A stretch of DNA of 64,000 nucleotides. It comes from Solea solea (Eukaryota; Chordata; Actinopteri; Pleuronectiformes; Soleidae). The position numbers and the translations under genes were made by a program. This document shows, in pieces, positions 24,043-37,877 of this stretch (the stretch's first letter is position 1; each line of letters begins with the position of its first letter). The notes beneath the pieces are model-generated. The model did no database searches. It saw nothing but the letters and a program-made list of their open reading frames with translations, and had not been told where the DNA came from. The DNA is taken from NCBI RefSeq assembly GCF_958295425.1, contig NC_081139.1, positions 13,108,377 through 13,172,376 of the forward strand, read 5' to 3'.

Positions 24043-26975
24043 AAGGCAAAAGAAAGTGACAAACATATTCTTAAGATATTGTAGATTTAAGGAGGAGTAG
24101 ATTATATAAGTGGAGGTGGCTATCATTTCCTTGGGGTCATGTTTTCAGTGAGAGCAGGTGAAACCTGAACTATCCCTTTAACCTTTTTTGAAGCAGTGTC
24201 AGTAGAGGTATAGGGACGATATGGATGTGATGGATTAGATCTGAATCAGCAATAGCATTAACATACAATTGCGTTGTTATATGGAACCACTGAAGCCCCT
24301 CATTGTAATTCCTTCCATGAAGCTCAAGGACACAGCTGTGCAAAGGCAATTTATCCAAGCCTACGACTGATGCTGTAAATGACTTTGAAGCTTTGAGAAA
24401 TCTCCTTGCAGGATATTACCCCTCAAACCTTTTTTTATAAGGTCTCCTGTAAAATAGAGAGAAAAAGTTTGACTCTCCAGCATCGCATATTTCTTTATAC
24501 GACAACCTTTTTTTTTCTTTTCTGTCAAACCTCATTAGTTTCCTTCAGAGTAAAACACCACAGACCAACAAGCGTATAAGTAAAACCATAGGATCCAGCT
24601 TATATAAAGACTTACCTTTGAAAGCTATTCCCTAAAACAAGACACAGTGAACACATTAATGAATGAACGTTTTACTTAAAATATCTTAAACAAAAGTGAT
24701 ATGGTTTCTTTAAAGTTATTTTCTAAGAACAAATATTAACTGCTAATTCCTTTATTTTCTTCTTACAGTGGCACTAACTCTTTTTTATGTTTTCATTACC
24801 TCATATTGACATATTGCAGTCATGTGGGAGGAAGTGGCAAACCTTGTCTCCTAAAAATCATGTTCACACACACACACACAATGGAACTGGTTTCTCAGTT
24901 ACATTTTGTAAGGAACATATTAAGTTTATTTATGGATAACCCCTTGAGATGAACTCATATTATCCGAGACAAAACTATACTACTTATTCACAGACATTCA
25001 TGTAAAAGTGTTTTAACTGCTTGTGGAATGTAAAGTGTAAATTAGTAAAGAGGGTGAAAGCTATTTCCTGGTTCCATGTGTTTAGGTTTAAGCTTAGTGG
25101 TTAAGCGTATAAAACAACAGCGTTAAAACATACAATAAGGGGACATCGGTGGAAATGACTGCAGCGGTAATGTGATGCTAATGCTTAGAATTGCCCTTCA
25201 GTGAGTGTATTATCTTTTTTTTTTCTGAATCTGGTGAGACAGATTTACTTCAATACATGACATTTAATGAAACCTCTGCTGCTCACATGCCACCAGCGTT
25301 TCATCCAAACAACATACATCACTATTGTAATGTGTTAAAATCAAACATAGTGATAGAGAAGAAAATAAGCTCCTTACAAAATGTCAATCCAAAAAAAGTC
25401 AAGAATGCAGTTTAGTAGTTTGTGGGACAGGTTTGGAATAAGACAGACAAACAGACAGACAGACGACTTTATTACGTGCTGTAGTGAAATTGTGTGCTGA
25501 ATTAAAAGCCTGTGAAGTGTTCACGGGTTGTTTATTTAAATATTGTGGATAGAATATGTTAAATAAACGAATCCATGTGTTGCTTTTGAGCAACCCCAAG
25601 AAGCCCTGTGCCACGTTTCTCAGTGAGTAATTGGTTGTGTTGTTACTGAGCAGCAGAGGTGTGAAAGTGCTGGAATTACTCAGAAGGGGGCGTCCCAAGG
25701 TCGTCACAACGACGCGGTTTACATCGCATTCCAATGACACTTCAGAAATCATGTAAGTAAAGTCCTGGGGCTCGGGCCTCTGACACAAAAGAACAGTGCT
25801 GTCAATGTGTCAGCAAGCGCTGCATTGATGTCACAAACGCCATTCAGTAATGGAGGAGACTCTCCATGTGCCTGTTTACACTTTTGAGAAGCGTGAGCTT
25901 GCATTTTCACATATTCTTCTCCTGTAGAGGAGCAGCTGTTGCCTTCACAAACTATTTGACTAAAGGAATTAATATCATCTACCAAAATGAGAGGAGCATT
26001 TGGAGAAAATGCCTCATCGCCCACAATGGTCCTTGTGGTTCTATTGCAATAGTTTGCTGGCCATTGTCTTTGTTTTCCTCAGCTTTTTCTTCTGGGCTTC
26101 TAGCCAGTTCTCCAAACCAGCAGAAGTGGCAAAACTCTTAATACCAAAGGTAAAAACACAATAAAACACACAAAAAAAATTGGATTGTACCTTAAAAGGC
26201 AAAAGTTTCTTTCTTCGTTTTTAGATGTATTAAAGACAAACTTTGTCTTTTGACAGCATTCTTAAAAAAAAATAAATGATGAAGAACCGACCCATGCTCT
26301 TCCTATTCTATACTTGTATATATTGTATACAGTATGTAAATGATGAAGTACTTGTGCAGGAGACACCTAAACTTTGAAATGTTTTGTTTACAAAACTCTC
26401 TCACTTGAAGCTTCATTGTAACTTCTTCTCACCCCTCTTCTCCTGTCTCTCTCTCTGTCTCTCTCTCTGTCTCTCTCTCTGTCTCTCTCTCTCTCACACA
26501 CACAGAGCTTTTACTTCTGCCAGACATCAGATTTGTTTCTACGGTATTTGACGAGTTACGTGTTGTATATAATCATGTGTCATGATGTGCTTTGCATTCT
26601 TTTGGCGGAGCATGCACTTTCAATATCAAACGTCATATCATATTCTTGAGGAGCCAAAATGGTCTTTGTGATTTACATACAGCTGTGAATTCCTCCCGAA
26701 TGTTTATTTTTCAAAGTAGAATGGACTTCTCAAACCTTTCATGGGCACGTCTTGGGGTTTTCTGTATTGAGCCGTTTGGCTTTGCTCACACTGTGTGCTT
26801 CTTCTGCCTCGCCTGCTCAGTCGTGACACAGAAACAAAGATATTCTACACCGTGAAAACCCAGCTGATTGACTTTGATAGCCAACAGCTTAGTTAGTACT
26901 GCGGTTTCTTGTTTAGTTTAAAAGAAGAACTTGTCTTGTGTGTAATAATAATAATGCCATACATCCATAGATTTG

Positions 26976-26989
26976 CCACCAGAGGGCGC
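26976..26989 (+). promoter_or_regulatory. CTCF-like motif, copy B
   Basis: Exact duplicate of the motif at 2381-2394, so each asip1 copy has one about 10.9 kb upstream of its start codon in the same orientation. Confidence 0.4.
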
Positions 26990-28510
26990 ATTATAAATCG
27001 ATGAGATGAGCGCCGTACTCCAGCTGGGTCCTCCTGGTCGGCCAGTAATGGGATCGGTGAGACGGGCATTCATTATTATAAGAATTAGTTTTCTTTGTAA
27101 TTTGTTGGTAAAGTATTTTGTTTTAGGCCATTGCCTGATCAGTTTAAGGGGTTATTGCTTTGTGGCCGTTAATAATTTTTGTTTACTTATTTGTTGGTTA
27201 GCAACCACTTTATTTGGGTTTATTTGTATTATTTAGACTGTTGCTAACCATTATTGTGTTGGTGTTTATTGTGTTTTGGTCGATCTTGTGTTTAAACCCC
27301 ACTAATTGTCTTTTTCGTTCCTGTTCCTTTTAGTTGCTGAGAGCCGTGGTCCTGGTGTCCCGGGTGGTGGTTTCCCTTCTTTCATGTGTGTGCCGTGCAC
27401 CCCCTTATCCTTTTGATTTCCTGCACGTGTGATTGGTGATTTATGTTGGTTTTTTAGACCTTTTGCACCCATTTCAACTCAGGTTCCTCTCACTGGTGAG
27501 CCTCAGCACTGATTAGGTCCTGTAATAATATGTGTACTTTTTACAACACATTGCAAATTATATTGTATTGATTTTTTTTTTGTGATAAAACTGGAACCAC
27601 ACTCATGTCTCTCTTAAATTATAAGTAAAAATTTAACCTGTGTGCTTAGTAATAACTTCCTGGGGTGAAACTCGCGTTGAAACTCGCGTTGTCACCTCCT
27701 TTAGCTCCTAGCTCCTCTTGCCACAAATCCTTAATTTCTAAATCATATTTTAAATTTCTGAAAGTGCTACTTTGCCCTCAATCGAAAACAAATGCCATAC
27801 TCCATACACTTTAAAAGGTTTTCTTCGTGTAGCTTAAGAATTAGAGGTTCATGCCAGATTTTAACTTCTTCATGTGATCACACTGTTTTAAGTCGGTGTT
27901 AAAGTGACGCCACTGAATTAAACTATTTAGATGCTTTCTTTTAAAGTGAAGTAAACATACAGTGATGCATTCAGTAGTAGTCACATAGTTGTGGTGTCTG
28001 TGTGCTGAGTCACATCTGTGGTTAAGAAATGACCTTCCTCATTATTACCAACTTATTTTTCAAAACAGCCACAGGAGAGGTCAGAGTCCTGACCTGGATT
28101 CCTCTGTGGTTTCCTTTTTTGTTTTCACAGACTGAAGAAAAATTCAACCAAAGGGATCCAAGAGGCACCAATATTGACTTTTTATTATGTGAACCCACAT
28201 AAACATAGTTATATAGTGAAACTGTAAAAGTCAAAGGTTTTATGGGCAGGTCTACTGGAAGCCTGCATTATGCCCAGAGGTCAACTACTGTGTACTGGTC
28301 TTAACAGGCAAAGGTAATTTTTACCGATCACTTACACGCAGAGATGCGAGACGCTAGTTGTAAAAACCTTGAGGTCAGAGGTTTTCTTTTGCACCTCTAG
28401 CTTTGGACAGTTTTAGTCACAAAAAGGAAATTAAGGAAAATTAAGACTGCAGTTGGATGACCTTGGGAGTTTTATTGTCTGTGTTGACTTGATATGAATG
28501 CGTATTTTTA

Positions 28511-28585
<75 letters not shown>
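28511..28585. repeat. (TA)n microsatellite, copy B
   Basis: Same length and interruption as the tract at 3916-3990. Confidence 0.95.
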
Positions 28586-28590
<5 letters not shown>

Positions 28591-28827
28591 TTTTAGATGA
28601 ATTATTAATCTTTGATCCACAGATCCTTCGTGTCTATCTTCTGACCTCTGCAGCTGCTGCACACCGTGTCCCTGTAATTTATAAATTCTTCTGAAAGTAG
28701 ACGAGGTTTTGATGTTTAAGTGACAATTCGAGTAACACCTTTGACCACACGGGCGGGATGTTTTTCTCCACTGGAGTATTCACGGTAGATGTCAACATGG
28801 TCTACAAAAAAAAAAACATCTTTCTAC

Positions 28828-29112
28828 TGTGAACGTCTTTTCACCTTTCACTCTTGCCCTTCCAGTGACAACAACGCTGTCATTAGCTGTTCCACTCCTG
28901 AGTTGAATGTTTGTCACAAAACCAGATTGCGTCCATTTGTTTCCCTCCAGGCTCTTGCAAACGTTCAGTGACTCTCTGGAGTAAGATGAAGGGAAGTTAA
29001 TCAGGAAGTTGAAGATGTCAGTATACTGCAGGTCCGGAATAACGTCCTCTCCCACTGTTTCCAGACTCGTAAAAAGCACGCCGAGGGCATTATAAAGATC
29101 AGATAAATTCAC
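28828..29112 (-). pseudogene. Duplicate of the SWIM-zinc-finger-like fragment
   Basis: Same remnant as 4233-4517, carried in the second copy with no visible change. Confidence 0.35.
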
Positions 29113-29897
29113 TCTGTCAAGTTTTGTGATATATTGGTAGATCTCTGTGGATTTACACTCTCACATAAAAAAAACTTTCATTCACTGGCATCTTTTTATT
29201 GATGTAACACAGCATATTAATCATAATATTGATTAGAATATGAATGAATTACATTTGGGTTATAATATTAACACTCACAATTATTGCTAATGCTCATTCA
29301 ACAACCATCGCACTTTGTGCTTTATGATGTGCCGTGTTCACGGACCTGGATAAGGGACAGAAAACGAGGTCAATAACCACTGTTTCACAGCAAAGACAAA
29401 AGTAAACAATAATTGCAATGAATATAAGAGGCAGCTCACTAGAAGTGATGACCCAGCATTCAGGAGCAAATTTTTTTGTCACTACAGTAAATTAAAAATG
29501 GTAAATTATTTGGTCATTAAAATGCTTGGAGGCCCCAGAGGGGCAGGCTAACTGCTGACTGCAATACAGCGACTTACTGTAATTCACTTTTAACCTGTCA
29601 TTAGGTTGTTTGAAGAGCAGCTCAGTCGGACTTCAAGTTTCAAGTTACAGACTTGACCTGAACTGTGTGCATTTGTTCACTGTGACTAACTTCAAAGCTG
29701 GCCAACTTGGGGAATTGTCTGACAGTTGCTCATATATTTCACCTGGGCCTTCCTCTCTCAGCCAACTGCTACCACCGTCTTCGTGCTTCTGCCCACAGAT
29801 TGATGCCATGCGTGCAATATGTCCAACACTTAATGACTTCCACACCTCACAGCTTACTTGTGCTGCCTCTAGTTTTCAAGCTTGCGTGTGTAACTTG

Positions 29898-30417
29898 CAG
29901 TGTTGTAATGCAAGAAAAAGTAAAAAAACACTTTGTTACTGTACATAGGTACAAAATTCACGTGTCTGTACTTACCTATGTTATTTATATTTCTAGCAAC
30001 TTTTTCTTTTACTCCACTACATTTCCCATAACTGGCTTTGTTACTCGTTTCTGCCAAATAAAATCAGTCAGAGAGGAGTTGGTAATGGTCTGTATTTATA
30101 TAGTGCTTTTCTAGTCTTGATGAACTGACACTTGGCCAGAAATTTAACCCACAACCTTCCAGTTGAAAGACAACTCGCCCTACCACTGAGCTACCGTGGC
30201 TCAATCCAAACTCCTCACTTTTTAATACTTTTACATTTGCTTCATAACTCAAGTACATTTTATATCAGAACATTACTTTAGATACTTAAGTACAGTACAT
30301 GTCTTATACTTTAACACTTTTACTTAAGTAATATTATAAAAAGGGACTTCAACTTCTACCAAAGTCATTTTCTGCTAAGATACTTGTACTCAAGTATCCC
30401 TTTTAGGTACAAAACAT
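29898..30417 (-). mobile_element. Nested non-autonomous DNA element, duplicate
   Basis: Copy of 5303-5822 in the second unit. Confidence 0.6.
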
Positions 30418-31258
30418 TTTTTTACATTATTTGTTAAAATCCTCATCACGTCCTGAGAGCCAAAGCTGTATGTAGCCCTCGTGATACTGTAATAAACTAA
30501 TAAACACAATCAATCATTTAATTCAGGTGACATACAATTTTATATATATATATATCTGTCACTAAATGATTTGACATCTACATGAAACCTGCCCATATTA
30601 CAACATTATAACACATGACTCGAGTCTTCACAACAAGTCTATTAAAAACTTGGTTGATCGGTTGTCTCTGAATGCTGTGAAAGGTTTAATGTTGACTGAG
30701 TTAAGGAATTAGTATTCTTCATTAACCGATTTAACTTTTAAATATTTTTGATAGCCTGGGGCTGAGGGTGCTGTTTTGATTGTGTTCGATTAGAACATGT
30801 AAGCTTTGATAAGATATTTTCTGTTTGGAAATAGACAAAATCACATACCGGACATTTATAGTATAGTGCACTTGTGGGCTAACTGCTGTGGTAACATCTA
30901 CCAGAGACAACACCTCAGAAGAGGGTCTGGTTCACATTTATCTGTCCATGCGCTGCATAATTAGACCTTTCCTGTTCCCCACCCTACTGAGGCTCTGGTC
31001 CCGCCTCTTGTTCAAATCTCAGAGTGTGTCTTCATTATCAACTGCAGGGCAAGATACTTGTAGTTAAGCACAGATAAAAAAAAAAAAAAGAGGTTTGTGG
31101 GAAGACAGACAGACAGAGAGAGAAATAGAGAGAGAGAGAGAGAATCATAAGTAAAGGTAAGGGGACAGAGATTGTGGAAAAGAAGAGAAGAGAAAAGATC
31201 AGTGGTGGAAAAGGTAGATGAGATATGAGAGCAAAGTTGGGGATCAAAGAGGCATAGA

Positions 31259-31352
31259 TATAAAAACGTGCTGCAAAAAAGAAAAGAGCGGTCAGGAGAG
31301 TGGCCAGCTTCGTCCTACGACCAAGAGAAAGGAAGAAACTAAGGATCCACAG
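31259..31352 (+). promoter_or_regulatory. asip1: Candidate TATA box and non-coding first exon of asip1 copy B
   Basis: This is the duplicate of 6664-6757, with TATAAAA at 31259 and donor CAG|GTAAGG at 31352/31353. Because it lies inside the duplicated block, each asip1 copy would have its own start site if the candidate is right. Confidence 0.3.
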
Positions 31353-33056
31353 GTAAGGCAAATGATAATTGTTTGTTGTTGTTTTAAGGCTCAAACACTT
31401 GGAGTGTGTGCAGATCTTTTTTTTATGGTCCTTCAAAAAAAAGAAAAGCTGAATTTAGGTAATTTAGGTAGTATTTTTTTGGTTTTTTTTAAAAGTCCCG
31501 ACATACAGCACTTATATGTATAGCCTGCAGTGACGACAATTATGGATTCATCACTGTTGAGTTGATCTGTATCAGTTTTGGACCTTAATTGTCATTACCA
31601 CACAAAAAATAATTATGATTTGCCATTTGTTGGAATGGAATGTTTTTAGCACGTTTAATTTCTGCGTCACTGCACTGCTGCGTGACCAAGTACTCAGAAC
31701 TCAGTTGTATGAAACAATAATGCAATTGTTTTGCCATGTAATTGTGCAGCCCCCACTAATTATATTCATTTAGATTTCAACAAAATGTTGGTGTTCTAGA
31801 AATGTGTTCATCTAAATTAATTTTTGTACAATTGTACTCTTCTAAAACAATTGTAAAATAGTAAATGTGTTTGTATAGAAACTGTGAAACCAGTAAATGA
31901 AAGCAACGTTTCTTTTATGTTGCTCTGGATTATCAAATAGCAAAGAACAGAGTCCTGTTAATGAGAACGCTGCACAAAGTCCTCTGCCATCTTAGTCATG
32001 GAATAAAAAGTTAATTGAAATAATGCAAACATAAGATTTCTGTGCAGGCTTGGCTATAATTCAGTTTCCGACAATGTGCCGACACTATTTCAAAAAAATG
32101 TAAACTTTCTTTAAAACTCTCATAATAACTTATGCCAAAAAATGTAAGTACTTGTATTGGTTTACATCAGGCTGAGAAACAATAACATGAAAGACAAGAT
32201 GTATGGAGCAGATGTGGACTTTCTTATTTTGCAGGATGGTGCAGGATATGTTGAGTGTAACTCTGTCATTTATGGAGAATAAATTGGCAACAACATTAGA
32301 GCAGCTGCAGTTGATATACCTGAAACAATAAATCCTCTGAAATAAATCATGATTTAATTATTTTTTTTAGTTTCTATGAGTTACATATCTAATTTTTGAT
32401 AAAATTTAATGAAATTACTGTAATTTCTGCAAAAGCATTTGTAATTTAGGCACAGTCAAAGTAGTTTCCATCAATGTGATTTAAATACAATAATGACAAT
32501 ATAACATTTCACTAAAAATATGCAGCAATACATACAGAATAAAAAATCTTCATTTGATTTTGTATATCTTAAAAAAATGTCATTATATAAAGGGACATTT
32601 TGAGTTTTTCAAGGTCATGGCGTAATTATTGTCAGGTTGACGAGAATAATAATGTCTGAACATCTGCCGCTTAAAGACAGGATGGCAAAAGACCAGATGT
32701 TTCTCATAGGTTGTTTATGATATCACAGAAAATGAACAGACTCAAACTCAACTCCTGTTAAACTGGACCAATTCTTTCAAATAAATACAGTGATTAGGCA
32801 ACGTGACGGTTTCGTAAACACTGTTATCACATTTGCAGCGAGAAGAGGTAGCAGTGCCAAAGATATTCTCAGTTCACAGCCAAAGAAAACCAGCTGAAAA
32901 TGTGAAGTGTTTAAGAGTTTATATTTTTACAAAAGTCACTTTAGTGTTCCTCAGAGATGTGCCCTAAATAACCAAGCCAAAAAACATAGTAAGATTTAAC
33001 ACCAACACATTAGCCTTTTGTATTTGTTTTTTTAACTTAAATCTCCTCAACCTGAA

Positions 33057-33115
33057 GATATATATATATATATATATATACATGTATACATATGTATGTA
33101 TATACATATATACAG

Positions 33116-33153
<38 letters not shown>

Positions 33154-33186
33154 TATATATATATATATATGTGTATATATATATAT
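33057..33186. repeat. Compound TA/CA/TG microsatellite, copy B
   Basis: Copy of 8462-8591. Confidence 0.95.
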
Positions 33187-33774
33187 GGGTGTGTGTTATT
33201 ATAAATCAGATGACATCAGATACATTTCCGATTAAAGTGAAAAGGGTTAAAGTCATGGTCACAATGTTTTCATAACGCATGTTTAACACGCTTCACCAAA
33301 TTGCTGTACATGCCGTGATTACGTCAGTAAAACAGCACAGACATAAAACAACAGCAGCAGACGATAAGAATACCGTTTTATATTGCACCGCTGACTATAC
33401 ACAACACAATAAAACACAGAAAACCCAGGAGTCTGAATGCTGCGGAGGAGTAGGATTTTAAAGGTGATGTAAAAGTCTAAACATTTACTGTGCCAGGACA
33501 GACTATTCCAAAGCCGAGTGTGGTTTGAAACACATTCACTGCTTTTCCAGCAGCAGGAGGCAGATGTTTTCTCAAGACACTAGACACAAATTCTTATTCA
33601 GTCATCTTTAAGTGAATATGTTTGGAACTATCTATAAAAAATATAGATAATGACTATCAATGACAAAATCATTACTAGTTAAACTAGTCCTCATAAAGAA
33701 AAAGAAGTGTACCCGCACACACACACACACACACACGCAGGCTGTCGCAGCTTTTCACACTGAATTTACAAACT

Positions 33775-33930
33775 TAACAATCCATTATCCCTAACCTTAA
33801 CCATAACAAATCTTGGCCTTGAACTTAACTAGTTCCTCAGAAATGAGGTCCTGCTTCATTGGGACCAGGTTTGGGTCTCCCTGAGGACTACTGGTCCTAA
33901 CAAGGTCAGTGTTTATGACAGAAAGAAGGC
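33775..33930 (+). repeat. Teleost dispersed repeat, duplicate
   Basis: Copy of 9180-9335 in the second unit. Confidence 0.5.
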
Positions 33931-36900
33931 AATAAATACAAGTATGTGAACACAAACTCTCTATCACAAGGTGAAGAGAGTATCGGCCGTGCTGTCAGGG
34001 CTTGTAATAAAACAAACCTGTGCGGCCAAGTGACTGCAAACAGTTAAGATCAAAACCCCAGTGCGTTTATTGTTATTGTTCATCTGTGGTGATGAAAGCT
34101 CTGATGTCAGTTCCCAAGACACAGGACATTTTGCGTGAAATTAAAACCATTAAAGTTCACAGAGATGTGGAGGATATGCGATAAAGAAATACTGTGACAT
34201 GTGAACAGACTCGCACAAAAAGCCATGGGGTTAGTTAAGGGAGTATGTATGCTGTTCATTCTTACCTGCATGTGCAAGTGAGACTTCTTTTTTTACATAA
34301 AACCCCATGAAGTAAGCACATTTTCCAACATGGGGACTATTATATTAGTTGAAAGCAGTACAACTTATTTCAACATTCTGCTGCCAAGGTAAGTATTCAC
34401 ATACTCTCTTCATTTTAATCTAATACAAGTGCATTTAATCTAATCCGATAAGCACTGCTTAAACCCATCCGCAATCCCTATCCCTCTCCACACCAACTGG
34501 ATTAATAATAATTCATTTTCAAATAACTAGATGACTTTATATAAATATTTCACAACACTGTTGGTTAGAGATGAAAATAAAAAAGGTCTCTCCTACAATG
34601 AATGTAATGGTTGATTCTGGTACACAGCATCGATCCATCAGTCATCCATCAATCATCCATTGTGGGGGGGCGATTGCTTTCACAGCTCCATCCATGAATG
34701 CATGTAACAGTAAAGTCAACACACTAAAGTCCATATCTATTTAACCAATACAAATAATCTGCAGTAAAAAGACATGGATTAGTGAGGATTAGCATGTGGC
34801 ATGAATGAGGTTTTTTATTTTGTCATTTATTTGTCATACTCGGGTCAAGGAGTTGGTTCAAGCTGCTTCTGGCTTCCGCTGATAAAGTCTTTTATCTCCA
34901 CACATGTATCAAACAGCAATGCTGGGGTGAAGGAAAGGTAGCACTGACCCTTGTCTTTGTTTCCCTTAATTTAACGCATTACAACTTTGGTCATCTCGTG
35001 TCAGTTGCTTTGTAACGATGGACGGGACAGAAGTACAACCGTATACAACTCTGTTTTTTTCCACATGCTTTTTTCATGTTTCTCAAGTGTTTTTAGATGC
35101 TGCATGTGAACGGCTCCTAAACCAGACACAAACACAGATAAAGACTAACCCAAGATGTGCTCTGGACACTGTCACGTTGTCAGAGAAAACATTTGCTCCA
35201 GCTTTGGTAGATATGCAGTGAATGCAGCAAAAGCTGATGGTCTTTGTCTTTGATTTTCTTTTCACTGACCTTACCTCGCATGCATGGTGTTATTATAATA
35301 ACAATATTACAGCTACTTTCTTAGCTGTAGTACTTATTGTTATCATTTTGACAATTTAACAAAGCAGAATTGGTGCTAACGTGTAATTACACAGAAATCC
35401 AAGGATGTAGAAACATTATACCCTCAGTTTTTACATGCATATACTAATAAGTGATAATCAATGACGTGCAGAAGGATTTCCTAGACTGCAAGGGAAAGTT
35501 GTATCTTGAAATGATGGGTTAAAACAGACAACTTAGATCTGCGTGAAATACTAGAGTTGTCATCGTATGTATTGTCCTGAAAAAGCAATCATTTTGCAAC
35601 ACAATCATGGAAAAAGCTCACAAATGTGCATTGTGTGGGGAAACTGACAAACGTGGTCAAGTTTAAAAAAAATGTACTCAACCAAAGATTTCGGAAAAGC
35701 TTCATGTTGTTTAGAAAGATGTCAGAACATGCTGTAAATTGTAAGTTTCAGTCTACAAGGACACTGGACACCAGCATAGTTAAGGACATCATTAATCTTA
35801 TCGGCATAGGTGGAGTTGAGCATTGTTTCAGTTAGTGCATGAGTTGTAATACTGTTAGTTGTGTCCACACACACACAAATAGAAACACATGCACAGGCCA
35901 GAGTATCTTGGAAATTCCTTTACTTGTTGGGCATTGAACCAAGCCTCTTTGGCACTGCATGTCCAACCCGTCCATGTGTCTCTGGTAACTCATATATTGT
36001 TACCTCGTGGTCTTAACCATCCTGCGTGCAGCTCTGCACCTGCTGAACACAACACACATTATATCAAGGCAGAAACCTTACAATATTTTAGAGAGAGGAG
36101 AACGGAAGCAAAACACTTCACACAATGAAATCTCATCTGCCTCCACTGGTTGGGGTGAAAGGAAGAATGGGGGCCAGGGGAGAGGTGAGGGACAAATGGC
36201 GGCAGAGAGAGAGAGAAAAGAAAAGACAGATGGTGAGAGAGATCTCCTCCCTGCACACAACTGTGCCAAAACAGCTGAAAACAAAGTGTGGTGATGTGTG
36301 TCCTTCAGTCGCTGGGCTTTGGGCGAGTGGTCCAGTAATTAACAGCTGTTTGCCTTGATCTCATTAGAGTGGAAAACATGCAAATTAGTCCCAAACATAA
36401 GTATAAAATAGCAAATTCCTAAAATGACACATACAAATTGTAAAAACATGGCAAACAATGGCAATAAAAGAAAGAGTAAACAAGGATAAAAACAACTAGT
36501 TCAAAACAAGATGTGGTATCTGTCTACAGGCATCTATAGTACTGGAGTGAGAGTTGAGTGCAGCAGTAACATCGTCAGGCAACCGTCATGAAAAGTCGAA
36601 CCCAATGGCAACAAGAAATGGGAAACATCACGTTAGAAACATCAGGGACCAGTTATCTCTTTCAGCGAGAGACCACCTGGGATGTATTAATTGAATGGCA
36701 ACACATTGGAACGATTCAAAAAGCAACAGACGTTGGACACCTCAGGCAGTGACTGACTCTGTACCTATTTCCGGAATTCCAGGAAGACAAATAGATGACA
36801 TAAGGTGTGAGCGTGCAGACATGCAGGCGACTCACACAGTCCTGAACAAGACATTCTGTGTCAGGGATACACAAAAATTAGAAATACTGTCACAGAAAAT

Positions 36901-37001
36901 ATCACAAATTACTTACTAAAGGTAAATAACAGAATTTAAGGGGATTCTCACAAGGGAATTTTAGGGGCCCTTGCATCACTGGACCCTGTACAGTTGTCTT
37001 T

Positions 37002-37465
37002 TGCTGCTTTTACACTACATGGTCCGAGCATGACTCAACTCGCCTTGGCACAGTACGGCATATTTGTTTTGCTTTTCCATTAGCGATAGTACCTGGTACT
37101 TTTTTAAGTATTTGCTCTGGCGAGATTCCAAGTGAGCTGAGCTGATACTTTACGTGTAGTTGTCAGAGTGCCGTCACTGCAAGACGTCCACCACAAGAAT
37201 CAAACCGAACAATGCCGAACTGTAGACCAATTGAATAGAAAAATCCTGAAAACGTGCGTTAATCTACAATAAGAAGCAAGGAAATGTCTACAATCTTAAT
37301 ATTTAAATTTAAATCTTAATTACAGAGGAGTCTGGTGCATTTAGCGACAGCACTGCTGACAGCCTGTGATCGCGAGCATCGAGCTGCATCACAAATCCCT
37401 GCCTTCAGTCACTGTGTCAGTCGAGTCTGTGCTCCGGTACTGAACGATTCTGTGAACAAATCTTT
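37002..37465 (-). mobile_element. Degraded inverted-repeat element, duplicate
   Basis: Copy of 12407-12870 in the second unit. Confidence 0.45.
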
Positions 37466-37877
37466 TTAATTAACTGATTGTAATGATTCAGTACACTGAA
37501 AACAACTGCTTAACAAGTCACATTTGTGTGTGGAAAAGTGCCATTTGCCTACAATAGGGCAACACTCCCGACAACGCTCAGGTTCACAAAAAATAATTGT
37601 CCGAATGAGAACTGGGTTGTCACACAACTTATTGGTATATTGTCGAATCAAAACAATTTACACTTTGATGCATGCTGAATCAGCTGCACTTCAACATTAA
37701 ATTGTGGTTAATTGTGTAAATTAAGCCTTATAATGGTGAAACTGATAGCATGCAAGATAGAAGTTGAACAATGGTGACACTGTGAATGTTTTACTTGAAG
37801 TTTTGTAATGTGCAATATATTATATTCTTTAAAAAAATGCCTAAACAAAGATGTTGTTACTTTTGTTTCAGATAAAG

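Larger units (their letters stand above)
16462..24595. other. Spacer part of tandem unit, no intact gene
   Basis: Non-coding DNA present once in the window. It holds several repeats: 16671-16940, a LINE-like tail ending near 18545, the nested element at 19304-19744, inverted-repeat elements at 21659-21955 and 22691-22941, an inverted-repeat-bounded stretch at 23245-23700 and a (TC)n tract at 24002-24041. Under the tandem model it is normal upstream DNA of asip1. I see no exon of a known protein. The 166-residue minus frame at 18038-18538 reads through a LINE tail and is not credible. Confidence 0.6.
24596..31258. other. Region upstream of asip1 copy B, no intact gene
   Basis: Duplicate of 1-6663 with the same content: microsatellites, the CTCF-like site, the SWIM-like remnant and the nested element. 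The sequence runs smoothly from the spacer into this block at 24595/24596. No breakpoint is seen there, as expected if the window edge, not a real border, sets position 1. Confidence 0.6.
31353..37871 (+). other. asip1: Probable intron 1 of asip1 copy B
   Basis: Duplicate of 6758-13276. No coding exon is recognised, and it has the same repeats as the first copy. Confidence 0.35.

Noticed and set aside
1..24595. A dispersed 15-kb duplication starting exactly at base 1
   Set aside because: The match begins at base 1 only because the window does. At 24595/24596 the sequence shows no break, so a 24,595-bp tandem unit is simpler.
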